Of a DNA stretch of 64,000 nt, positions 47,511 through 60,629 are shown piece after piece. Source of the DNA: Chlamydoabsidia padenii. Lineage: Eukaryota > Mucoromycota > Mucoromycetes > Mucorales > Cunninghamellaceae. Where the stretch lies: assembly GCA_025330725.1 (NCBI GenBank), contig JAIWND010000017.1, forward strand, positions 186,001 to 250,000. The letters run 5' to 3'. Position 1 is the first letter of the stretch; every line of letters begins with the position of its first letter. The notes beneath the pieces are model-generated. The model made no database searches. It saw only the letters and a program-made list of their open reading frames with translations, and was not told the DNA's origin. A program made the position numbers and the translations under genes.

Positions 47511-50500
47511 ATGCAAACGGTAAGTCTTCTTAATGTATAATGGTTGGTACTAATCTATTCACTGTTACCATACTGACCAACATGTCTTTCTCTTTCTCTC
47601 TCTCTCTTTTTTTTTTTTTTTGCCTTTTGATCCTAATAGTCAAGTGCTCCTCCACTATTTGGGAAAAAGATCTTGTCAAGTCTTAATGTCCCTCGGCGGT
47701 ACAGCATACCTGTCATCTTACTTCGTGCCCTCAGCCTATTACCCTCTCTCTTAGGCTTTACCTACAATACCAAAGCTGCCTGGAATGTGGCTGAACGTGA
47801 TGCGGGAGGTGCCATCTATCTTTACAATACAAAATCGGACTACTGGGTAGCTACTCTTTGGGTAAGTAAGGTATAGGGGGGGATCAACTTGACATACCCA
47901 ATGTACTAAAAACAACAACAACAACAACAACAACATATCTATCTATTCTATAGTGTGCTCTGGCTGGTTATTGGAGCTGGATTCTCATGACAAGTATGAT
48001 ACGAAGATGGCTTTATCACTATGAAGTAAACAACGCCATTGTCCGCTTACTCACCTTGACCGTACTCAATTGGTCGACATCAGCTTTCATCAGCTCCAAA
48101 GGCGGCTCACCTACCAAGATCTGGATGACCATCTGCTTTGTTCTCTTGGTGTGCAACATTCTCAAACTGGTCATTGCCAATAGTCCAAAGTACCATCGCA
48201 AAGTAGAAGATGTATCCAGCCCACGTATCAATCTCAAATCGACGGCGGTCAAAGTCTTGGTGCTTCCTTTATTTGTCGTGACCTGTTGGACCTTGTATGT
48301 GGGCATTCAACAGACCAATGCTCTTCTTTACACAACAAGTCAACTCATGCAACAACAACCTTATCTATTGGATACAACAGCAACAGGTGGTGGTGTAGTC
48401 ATTCTCATCCTCTCTACTTGGTCGAAACAAGCAGCCGAACGACGACAGATCTTGCGCGATTCGTCTTTGAAACTCTTGACGTCTTCACAGCAGGTGACTT
48501 GGCGATTTGTGATCGGGCAACCTCCTTCGGCATGGGCACAAGCTACGATGGGACCCTCGGTATTGAAGGAATCGAATCAGTATCACGATATTCTCGTCGT
48601 TCCTACTTCTGACTTGCACCAAAGCCGGAAACTCTTCTCGGCACTATGCTGGTCTGTGAATGCTGCTCATTATGATTATCTCGTCAAAACGAACGATGAT
48701 GTTTTTGTGCGATGGGATCGATTACTACAGGAATTGAATCAACAAGGCGCTCAGTCATTGTATTGGAAAGGCTTGGTGTATAGGTAATAATAATATACAT
48801 TGTAGATCAAGAGACTCACTGGTTTAATCATTATTATAGAAATATGGCATGGAACTTTAGAAACACTAAAAAGACAGTCAATGTGGATTTCGGCATCCCC
48901 GTCCTTCCCTCCTTCACTTCTGGAACCATGTATACACTGTCAAAAGATATGGTGGAGCGCGTGGTCAAGCATCATTCGACACACCGATACACTGATCATG
49001 ATGATGAAAATCTCGCCTTTTGGTTATTTGGGGTGGCAATTCGACCCATACATGACCACCGGATTCAAGATCTCGAAAACGTATGTCAAGATGATCTCCT
49101 GGCAAAACCGTTCACCTCCTCTCCCTCACTCATGAAAACAATGTATGATAATGTGATTCTTGGCCGTCCTCAGTGTACGGGATTAGATGTGGATCATTGT
49201 GCAGTATGTTATCCTTGTCATGGCAAAATCGACGATTGGCGAACTTTGGGGTATCAGTGCGACAATATGAAAGGGGTATCTCCTCTTGATCCAGGTTACA
49301 AGCAAATCGCCGACGGTGTGGTCAAGGACGTTTTACCGGTCTCCACCATTGGTGTGAATGATGCATGGATCATCGACGGTATTCTCTCTCAAAGGACCTC
49401 CATGTACTCTGACGGCGACGACTGGAGCCTAGTGTATTGGGTATGCTGGACCAGTCATCCTTCGACATTCACCGAACGACATTGGCGGGCTTTGGAAATG
49501 GTGTGGGTGCATGAACCTCGGGCGGTGATCTTTATGATCTCCAACACGCTGCCTCAGTCCTTCTTTGACGATTACACCAACTATGGATACAACATCAAGG
49601 TAGTGCACTTTAACAAGGAAAATCTCTTGAATTGGCAATGGTATTTTGGCCCGGGCACAAGAGATTGGCTCAGTGATTGGGATAAGTGGGAAAAGGGGCA
49701 ATACTTTTACTGGCATCTGACCGACTATATCCGGTGTTTGCTATTATACAACTATGGTGGTACCTATATGGACATGGATGCGCTTTGGATTCGCCTGCCT
49801 CCCGATACCAATATGGAATTCATTGGATCTGATTATACCAGTGTGACATCCGATCTGCAATGGACCCTGGACGATACTGGACTATATTTACCTCAGGGTG
49901 TCATGCGATTCAAGCGTGGATGGAAACTGTTCAGGGAAATGGCGGAAACTGCCTTCTCGGCATACACGTATGATCCCCAATGCTTCAATTGTGGGGGACC
50001 CAAAGCGATCACCACCTACGTACGACAACATCGGGACTCGCTGGAAGCCAATGGATTCACGATCCTGCCTCGCCAAGTACTCTATCCTTCCAGTTACCTC
50101 GAAATCAACAAGTACCTCTTACCCGACCCACTGGCCGATCAAGAGTTACGCACCCAATTGATGCGTACGAGCTGGAATATCCATTTGTTTGGCAAGATGA
50201 CGAACGGTTTATCGGTGCAACGGAATAGTATTATCGATCTGGTATTGCGTGCGTTTGATCTGGATCTGCCTCATGCCAGTGCCAAGACGGGGGAAATTGT
50301 TAGCTCGACAGGCACCAGGACAGTCCCCTTGCGTCTGATTGGGCCTAGGGATTATATCTATCGTGCGCGATCCTCTCTGTCTCCTTTGACACTCGACTCG
50401 GCACCTGGTAAATTACAAGGTTTGAATGTGATCTATATTCGTGGAGGGCCTTCTCTTTTGGCAAAAGTAACGATTGATGTGGGTGTCACGGTGGGTCGGA

Positions 50501-50742
50501 TCCAATTGGGGGGTGCTGAACCTTTTATCAAGACTTCCATGGTGTTGGAGAAGGTGACTCAACAAGAGGTCAATGCGGTACTAAGCAGTTTGGTGTACTT
50601 GCCTAGTCAGCTACATATAGCGAACGGTGGGAAAGATAGAATGGAGGTCACTGTCACTTGTCAAGATAACAATAACAACAACAACTTGGTCAAGTCGCAT
50701 ATACAAGTGGCCATCATTATTGTAGAAGCTGAAGAAAATTAG
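47511..50742 (+). CDS. Multi-pass membrane GT31-GT32 fusion glycosyltransferase
   Basis: Exons 47511-47519 (ATGCAAACG), 47640-47861, 47954-48783, 48840-50742; 987 residues. Residues 1-175 hold about four to five hydrophobic helices. Next a GT31 (beta-1,3-galactosyltransferase-like) domain with WRFVIGQP, and HYDYLVKTNDDVFVRWDRL with its D-D-x metal motif near residue 325. From about 480 a GT32/alpha-1,4-GalT-like domain: FMISNTLPQSFFDDY, then LTDYIRCLLLYNYGGTYMDM and D660s DxD, WNIHLFGKM as in Gb3 synthase-like C-termini. The last 130 residues look like a beta-sandwich (LIGPRDYIY, LSSLVYLPSQ, MEVTVTC). Two transferase domains on one chain suggest sequential sugar addition in the Golgi. Substrates unknown. 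A one-mismatch promoter motif (TCGGGGTTTTAA) lies at 47413. Confidence 0.82.
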
Positions 50743-50939
50743 AACTAGTTTGGTTTTTTTTATCTTTATATATCATTTTGCATTTTGTAGAAATAAAACT
50801 GTGGCATGGCCACACGCTTAAACATTCAACTCCCGACTTTTTAAACTCCCGACTTTGTGCTTGAAATTTTTTTTCAAGCTTCACTCTTTTTTCTTCTTCA
50901 CTTTTTAAAAAAAAAAAACTACTCTTATTATACCACATC
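50743..50939 (+). promoter_or_regulatory. Spacer with imperfect promoter motif upstream of PFS2
   Basis: Reads TTTAAACTCCCGA at 50840-50852, the shared motif with one extra base, next to a second CCCGACTTTTTAAA phrase. It lies 88 bp from the PFS2 start. Confidence 0.35.
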
Positions 50940-53339
<2,400 letters not shown>

Positions 53340-53489
53340 TGGTGTTACAATTTAGACCTTATTTTAGAATTTGCTACGGTATAATAAAAAAAATCCTCTT
53401 TTTTTAACTTTATATGGGTGTTTTATGTTAACTTCGGGTGGATTGGATTTTCCGATTGACTCATCGGATCAAAAAAAATAAAAAAAAAA

Positions 53490-53501
53490 TCGGGATTTGA
53501 A
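53490..53501 (+). promoter_or_regulatory. Shared promoter motif, UGT gene
   Basis: TCGGGATTTGAA on the gene strand, 62 bp before the start at 53563, the closest spacing in the window. Confidence 0.55.
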
Positions 53502-53562
53502 AATATAAAAAAAAAGGGGAGTCGTACTTTTTGTCTCTCTCTTTACTTTATTCTTCTCAGTC

Positions 53563-55412
53563 ATGAAAACATTGTCCCTACTTTTATCCTTCTTTTTATA
53601 CCTAGCTATTGGTGCTTGTTTCAAGCTGGAACCTACCTATCAGTCGACTCCCAAGAATATTCTGTTTGCTGCCTTTTTACCTGGATCTTCACATATCGTT
53701 TGGGTGCTGCGATTCCTCGACGAACTTGCCAATCGTGGTCATAATGTCACTTTTGTCACTATGGTAAGTCTACACACCCACTTTATAAAAAGATAATAAC
53801 CCCTCTTTATAGGAAGAAAACTTCAAGTATGCTGCCCCTTATCCACGTTTGAAAACGGTGCCTGCTGGGTTTAAAAAAATCGATACTGCTCTTCTCTTTA
53901 AAGATCTTGGAAGTCATCCTCCTCCTACCAAGATTGTGTCCAAGATCTATGACATTGTTGCTCCCAACTGGCGACCTAGTAAGTGGGGGGGGGGGAAAGT
54001 CGAAACGAGCTCTACTAACTTGATCTTGATTTAGGTTTTGAAACATTGGCCAATCTCATTGAATCCAGCCCGGTGGATGTCATTATCTGTGACCATATGA
54101 CTGACCCTTGTGTGGATATAGCTCATCATAAAAACCTCCCACTTATCATGACATCAACGCTTGCCTTTTATCAAGGTAAAAATAAAACTATATAAAATGG
54201 TGGAGGGGAGGGAAATAACACTCACCGATTTTATTATTATTATTATAACAGAAGCAAGCTCAGGTTTTATCAATACTGCCGATCGCCTGACCTTGGATGA
54301 ATTCACGACATTGAATCAATCATTCACCAAACGATTCAAGAACAAATTCCTCATTCCATTATCAGTTCTCCCCACCATCGTACCTCAGCTCAACAAGATC
54401 AAACAACTCAAACGGGATGCTGGATATGTAAACGAACCTGCTTTTGATAAAAAGACCCGACGCGCTCTCAAGATTGTCAGTACTGTCTTTGGGCTCGAAC
54501 CAGCTCGACCTCTGGATCCATTGATTGAACTGATCGGCCCGATTATTGCCACCGACTATCCTGATTTTGACGACCAATCGGCGATCAAACACTACTTGGA
54601 TAGCCATCACCGAGTAGCGTATGTGGCTTTTGGACAACATGCTCGACCGGATGAATTCGATGTCCGTTTGGTCTTGACGGGGCTGATTCAACAGGTGGAA
54701 AAGGGTGGGTTGGATGGTATTGTTTGGTCAAGCAAGCACCACGACACTTTTCCAGATACTCTCACTTCACCTTTTTCGGGCAACACCTATAACTTGACAG
54801 ATAACAAGGGGCCTGTCTTTGTTATTCCTTGGTCACCACAGATGGCTGTCCTGCTTCATCCATCAGTTGTTTTATTTGTCTCTCATGGTGGGTCCAATTC
54901 CTTGGTGGAATCACTTTATGCGGGCAAACGATTGTTGTTTTATCCCTTTTTTGGTGATCAATGGGGTAACTACTGTCGGCGCTTAAATACCTTGCATGAA
55001 TCCTAACTCCTCTTTCTTCTAAATAGGCACGGCTAAACAAATGACTCTCAATGGTCTGGGTGACTATGTCGACCCTTCTATGAATCAAGATCAAGTCAAT
55101 GAACGGGTGGAAAAAGTGGTATTGGATCAAGACGGACATTATCAAGCCCAAGTCAAAAGATATCAAGCCTTGATTCAAATTCACAGCAAAGCCGCGCCTC
55201 TTCGTGCTGCCGATCTGGTGGAAGAAGTCGCTTTTGGTCATAAAGATGCCCAGCTGCCTCATCGTCAAGATATGGGTCAACTCATGTCATGGATCAAACG
55301 ACATAATGTGGATATTTATGGTGTGGCGGTATTATTGGTCGTCGGTCTATTGGGTCTTGTCGGTGTGGGACTATTCCGGTTGTCTAACAAGAGAAAGATA
55401 AAAACACTCTAG
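53563..55412 (+). CDS. UDP-glycosyltransferase (UGT, GT1 family), ER-type
   Basis: Exons 53563-53763, 53813-53978, 54035-54175, 54252-54965, 55027-55412; 535 residues. Signal peptide (residues 1-18, LSLLLSFFLYLAIGAC), N-terminal acceptor half (LPGSSHIVWVLRFLDELANR, VDVIICDHMTDPC), and a C-terminal donor half with VIPWSPQMAVLLHPSVV and FVSHGGSNSLVESLYAGKRL as in the UGT signature. A single C-terminal membrane helix (YGVAVLLVVGLLGLVGVGLF) is followed by a basic cytosolic tail (NKRKIKTL). The layout equals animal UDP-glucuronosyltransferases in the ER lumen; sugar donor and acceptor cannot be told. Fungal membrane-anchored UGTs of this type are unlike sterol glucosyltransferases. Confidence 0.9.
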
Positions 55413-56013
55413 ATTTACTACTACTACCCCCCTCCTCCTCCTCTAGTTTAGATCGTCTCCTTGTTTATGCTTCTTGTCTTGTAATAAATAAAATGTATAT
55501 CCTCCCCAAAAAGGGGGTATTTATAGATAACTCTCATCCCGATTCACATCCGCATGAACGCCCATCACAAGTGATGCTGGTCGGAGTGTCATCCCGCTTT
55601 TTCCGAAAAAGCATCTAAACAAATAAAAAGACATGTTTGGCAGATCACAAGACCAACCATAAAAAAAGAGTTGTAATCAATAATTTTTTATTTATATAAT
55701 ATGGTTTTATAAAGAGAGAGAGAGAGATAAGTTTGGATCATAAATAGTCGAGTACTGCCGTGTAAAAAATAAAATAAAAAAAATAAAAAAAAAGATGGAT
55801 ATATACTAATAAAAAAGTTTTCAATGCATTGAAGAAGGACACATAAGTTAAAAAAGGGGGTAATAAATAGATATAAAAGGACTAGCTTAGAAAGTAAGTA
55901 TTGCGCCAAGCAAAAGACATATACAGAGTTAAAATAAAAAAAGGATGCATAAAATAAAAAACAAACAAAGGGTCGAACTAAACAAGATGGGGTAAAAAGA
56001 AGTGTGGGGGTGG
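55413..56013. other. Convergent intergenic region, UGT and STE12
   Basis: AATAAATAAAA near 55483 after the UGT; A/T-rich with a (GA)n stretch near 55715. No gene recognised. Confidence 0.5.
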
Positions 56014-58776
56014 TTAATTGAATACCGTGGTCATATCATTTGTTGTTGTTAAAGGAGTGTAGAAGGAAGTCAGTGGTGGATAAGACGATGTGGACGATGA
56101 TGAAGAGGTCGAGTGGAAGAGATCGTTCAGTTCTTGAGTCATAGGTTGTTGATAATGGTGATGATGATAATGATGATATTGATTAGGCGATTGGTGTGGA
56201 GGCATGTCAGGTTTAAATGGCGACAACAAGACAGGACCAGGTGGATGGGACAACATATCGTAATAGCTTTGGTAATGAAGGATAGACGAAGGTGATGACG
56301 ATGAGGAGCTCGACAGTTCATCTTCTGGGTGATAAGAGGATAGCATAAAGTCGTTAGCCGAAAATGAAGCATCGATCGGCGTCAGTCCATGATCTGATTG
56401 TCCTGGTGATGCATAAGGAGAATAATGTTGCTGCTGATAAGGTTGGGTATCCACAGACAAGACGACATCCTTCATTTCCAAATCCATATCTTCAACTGGG
56501 CTAAGCATACCCTCAATGCACGCTGTCGATGCACCTGTTGTCTCTGTGTTGAGTGATGGGTGGGATAGTAATGTCGTAGATGCACCAAGCAAATCGTTCT
56601 TTCCATAATGTTGATACATGCTGCTGTCGGTTGCATGAATCGGTCCTGCTTTTGTTGTTGACGATGGAAGAGAACCATCCAGATGATGGTTGTTGCCACT
56701 AGTCGAGCGATGATGATGGTGATGATGGTGATGATAATGGTCGTCCGTATCGTCGTCAGTTTCATCCTTGATCATATAATCATCCCTGTGTATTCCAATC
56801 ATAGCGTCGTGTACCCTGCGATGTTGATCCAAAGTGGTTGAACATTGGAATGATTTCGTGCAATATTCACACACAAAAGTTGTTGGTTGAGAAGACACAA
56901 GGAGAGAAGACGTCGAGGCAGAATTCGCTAATCCATCTTGATCCATTCCACCAAAAGAAGTATCCATCATGGCTGACCAGCTTTGAGGTATCACCAGACT
57001 TGAAGAAGAATCAGAATCAGAAGTTTGTTGGTGCATAAACATAGGAGATCCTTGGTAACGCTGTTGTTGGGGGTATTGATGATGAGATTGATGTCGACTA
57101 CCAAATTCAGCCGCCATTGCTGCCATTGCCAATCGACTCGTGGGTTGCTGCACTGCATTGCCGTTAGCTCCATGCACAGAAACTGTAGATGATGTACGCA
57201 GATGGCAATTGGTGTGACGACGAATGCGGTCTGGTCCACCACCAACAGATGATTGTTGCTGCTGTTGATAAAGTGGGTGAGATTGTTGTTGTTGCTGATT
57301 TCCCGAGGATGAGACCGAGGTAGCACGTCGTCTTCTTTGCTTATACGTAGGTGATCCATCAAACAAAGTCAAGGCACCAAAGATTGTCTTGGTTTTCTTG
57401 AGAGTGTTGGAATCCAATGATTTTGAAGGCAAGACAACACCATTGTTCAATCGTTGCTTTTGTTGCTGATTCGCATGGCTGGCATGATGATGATGATGGT
57501 TAGCTCGAGGTTGTTGTTGCTGTTTACGTTGTCGAATGTTCAGTTGATGCACCCCATCCACTAAAGTATCTTGTGATCGATCCGAGTTGAATGACAATGA
57601 AGAGGAAGGTCGTCGTCCGATAGTGTCGTCGTAATTAAAACCAGAGGTCGAGTCGCTGGCAATCGATTTGGTGGTGGATGAGCTTGAATTATGTTGACGA
57701 GTGGCCAAGGAAGAGGGAGGTGCAAAGTAAGATCCATGGCTCATTCGATACCGTTGTCGTTGTTGCTTTTGTTGCTTTTGGATCAAATGTTGTTGTTGAA
57801 GGTAGCCTTGATCTTGTCCAAAGTCAGCAGGTACAGAATTCACTCGAGATCGCCTGGGTTGAACCCGTTCCGAGAGCCCAGGGTCAATAAAGGCCGTGGT
57901 TTTGGTCGAGGTTGGCATCATCACAGGACATGGTTGAAGATGCTGATCTGGTGAAGACAAGGTAGGAGAAGGTGATCCTTGTGACATGTTGGTATCTAAA
58001 AAAGTAGTATGTAAAAAAAAAAAAAAAAAAAAAAGGGAGCGAGTAAATATGTGGTCAAGGTTACCTGAGTTTTAAAATTACTTACCCAAAGATAGACAAG
58101 TAGTATTGTTGACTTCTTCTTCCAAAGCATGAGCAGTCGCCGCCGCCGACATGGACATTGATTTTCGTAGTTGATCAAACAATTCTTGAGTAGTATCCAG
58201 AGAGGTTGAGGTAGCAGGTTCCGCAATAGCCGTCGTGGTAGGTTCCAATCCCATCTTTTCACGCTTGAGATCACGCTCTAAGGCATCCAAAAAGATGCGA
58301 TCATGAGGGACAGAGTACCAATAAAACACCTTTTGCTTCTTTTGAGTTCGAATGCAGTTGTTTTTGTAAAGCATATCCAGTAAATCTGATTTAGGTTCTT
58401 CCAGACGAGCATCAATTCCAGGCTTGAGATTACGGAGGTCGCTAAAGATACCTTCTTCAAACTTTTTCGCATTAGTGATAGGTCGTCCAAAGGCGTGGAA
58501 TCGAAAGGTGAGTGATCGCACAATATCGGTTCCCGTCACAAAAAAGAGTCCATTCCAAAGCACACAAGAGATAGATTCGCCAGTCGGCAAATGAAATCGT
58601 TTGAGTGGTGGTGAAGAGGGATCCCAATTGTTTGCAGCAGTGGCCAAGAATAGCTTGAGGTCATCAATCAAAGCAAGTCGACTCGTTTCGTTTTCGTTAG
58701 TGGGCTTGATCATTCCAAAGTTGGCGCTGTTGTTATTGTGGATCATTGGCGTAGGTGATTCTTCTCTTGATGACAT
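56014..58776 (-). CDS. STE12: STE12 transcription factor
   Basis: Exons 58776-58086 and 57995-56014; 890 residues. Homeodomain-like STE domain at residues about 35-170: LKLFLATAANNWDPSSP, FHLPTGESISCVLWNGLFF, GTDIVRSLTFRFHAFGRPI, LEEPKSDLLDMLYKNNCIR, QKVFYWYSVPHDRIFLDAL. End-point factor of the mating/filamentation MAPK cascade. The second exon is Gln/His/Ser-rich and disordered apart from one C2H2 finger (FVCEYCTKSFQCSTTLDQHR with C-x2-C-x12-H-x3-H). Filamentous ascomycete STE12 carries two tandem C-terminal fingers and yeast none, so the single finger here is notable. Divergent from the PAK kinase gene across 1.85 kb. Confidence 0.93.
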
Positions 58777-60629
58777 TGTGTCAAAAGTAAAAGTGATAAA
58801 TCAAGTATGGTAATTAAAGGGGGAGGAGGGGGTTTTTAAAAAAAAAAGTGTATATAAAAGGGGAAGAAGGAGAAGGGGGGGATTAAGTAAAATGGGGAGA
58901 CTGATAAGTGAGAAGGGCGTATAAAAGGTTGTCGTGTGGTTTTTTTGTTTTTGTTTTGGTTCAGCAATGGTGAAGTGATTTACAAACAATATAAAAAAGA
59001 GAAGAGGAGTATTTGAAGATAATAATACAAAACAAAGGTAAAAGAAGAATAAAGTAAAAAGAGAGAGAGAAAGGTAAAATAAAACAAAAATAAGAAAGAA
59101 AAAGAAAAAAAAGTTGGGTGGTGAAAAAAAAAGAAAAAGAAGGAAGAAGAGAGGGTAAATAAAAGAGGGGAACAGCTATTGAAAAGAAATACCCAAGTTG
59201 TAAACTCCGCTTTAGTCCACCAATCAAATGACGAGATTCAAACTTGAGGTTGTTTATCCATCATGCAGGCGAAAAAAGGGGGGAAGGTTGAGATTTGAGT
59301 TACCACACATCATGGAATAAGTACCGCCACAAATTAATGTTTCTTTTTACTCTCCACTCTTTATTGCATACTTGTGCAAATAGGTTGGGAGGATAGATCA
59401 TTCTATCCGTCATGTCAAGTCGGAGTTTGAAACCGACGATCACCCACTTGCTATGCCATCACTACCCACAAAAAAGATACAAAAAAAAAGAGCGGACTTT
59501 TTCTGTCATCACTCCATCCCCTGATTGTGTCACAATGAAGATCTTTATTTGAAAAAGACTGAATATCTCATATATATCCTTAAGGTCACATGAGGTGAAT
59601 CATGGTGAACGAAAATAACCCGCCAAGTCCTCCTGCATCCCCACTAAAGCATCTTCACTAAGCAGACGGATCGAAAAAAAAAAAGCTTTGGTTTGTTGTT
59701 TTTTCATGCATCTCTATCAATGTATGACACTTGCTGCCCGGATCACCCATAAAGGGAAAGTCAGTTCTAAATGCCTGGGTTTTGAAATCAACCCAACAAT
59801 GAATCATACATTTTAGTATATAGGAACATTCATGATGGGTGCATTCATGTATCTTTAAAAAAAAAAAAAAAAGTCAAATCACTCGCCCACATGATGCGCA
59901 TACATAATACAGCACCTCATCTAGGAACATGTCCCACATAAATCATCATATCTTGCCAAACAATCAACAAAAGCTGTCTTCTCTTCTTTTTTATTACTCT
60001 GTTTGGGATTCTCTTTCTTTCTTTACACCCAATGTCCACGTGGAATCCTTGTCTTTCTTTGGGCAAATAATGCTTGATTCACTACATCCAGTTACACTAA
60101 TCAGTTTCTTGTTGACAATGCCGTTGGGCGATTCTTTTTTTTTTTTACTTCAATCAACAAACAATCAAAAAGTGCTGTTGGCCATAATTGGTACAAAGTA
60201 TGCATATCCCCATGGATCACCTGTTAAATAGACCGGGAATCAAACTGTCCTTTTATTAACCATTTTCTTCAATTCATGCTGATACTTTATTTAATCGCCG
60301 ATTGAATGTGGATTCCTTTTTCCTCTTTTCTCATTCGTTAAAAAAAAAACTTCCCTTCCCCTCTCCCTCTTTCTCCTTTTTTTCTCCTTAGATATTCCCT
60401 TTGACTATTATTCTACTTGTTTCCCCCCCCCTCCTTATTTATTAGTAGCCTAAAAAACACACTAGTTACTTTTTCTCTTTTGAATTACTTTTACTAGCCT
60501 TTAACATCTCCCTCACTCAATCGATAACTGCGACAAAAAGGTAAAAGAAACAACGAAACAATTCAAACTGGAACTTGACTCTATTTTTTTTCTTCTTTTT
60601 ACAATACCCAACACTTGAATCAATAGGAC
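58777..60629. other. Long divergent intergenic region between STE12 and PAK genes
   Basis: 1,853 bp, the longest spacer among the intact genes. Polypurine block 58990-59165 next to STE12; distal shared motif at 59420; GAAACA words at about 60547 and 60554 that recall the STE12 pheromone-response core (TGAAACA) without its first base; CT-rich leader before the PAK start. No coding sequence recognised. Confidence 0.5.
59420..59431 (+). promoter_or_regulatory. Shared promoter motif, STE12 (distal)
   Basis: TCGGAGTTTGAA, 644 bp from the STE12 start. A one-mismatch copy, GCGGAGTTTACA, lies at 59199-59210. Distance would fit a long 5' leader or a leader intron. Confidence 0.4.

Noticed and set aside
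60540..60562. Pheromone-response elements upstream of the PAK gene
   Set aside because: Two GAAACA words lack the leading T of the TGAAACA core; kept only as a side note.
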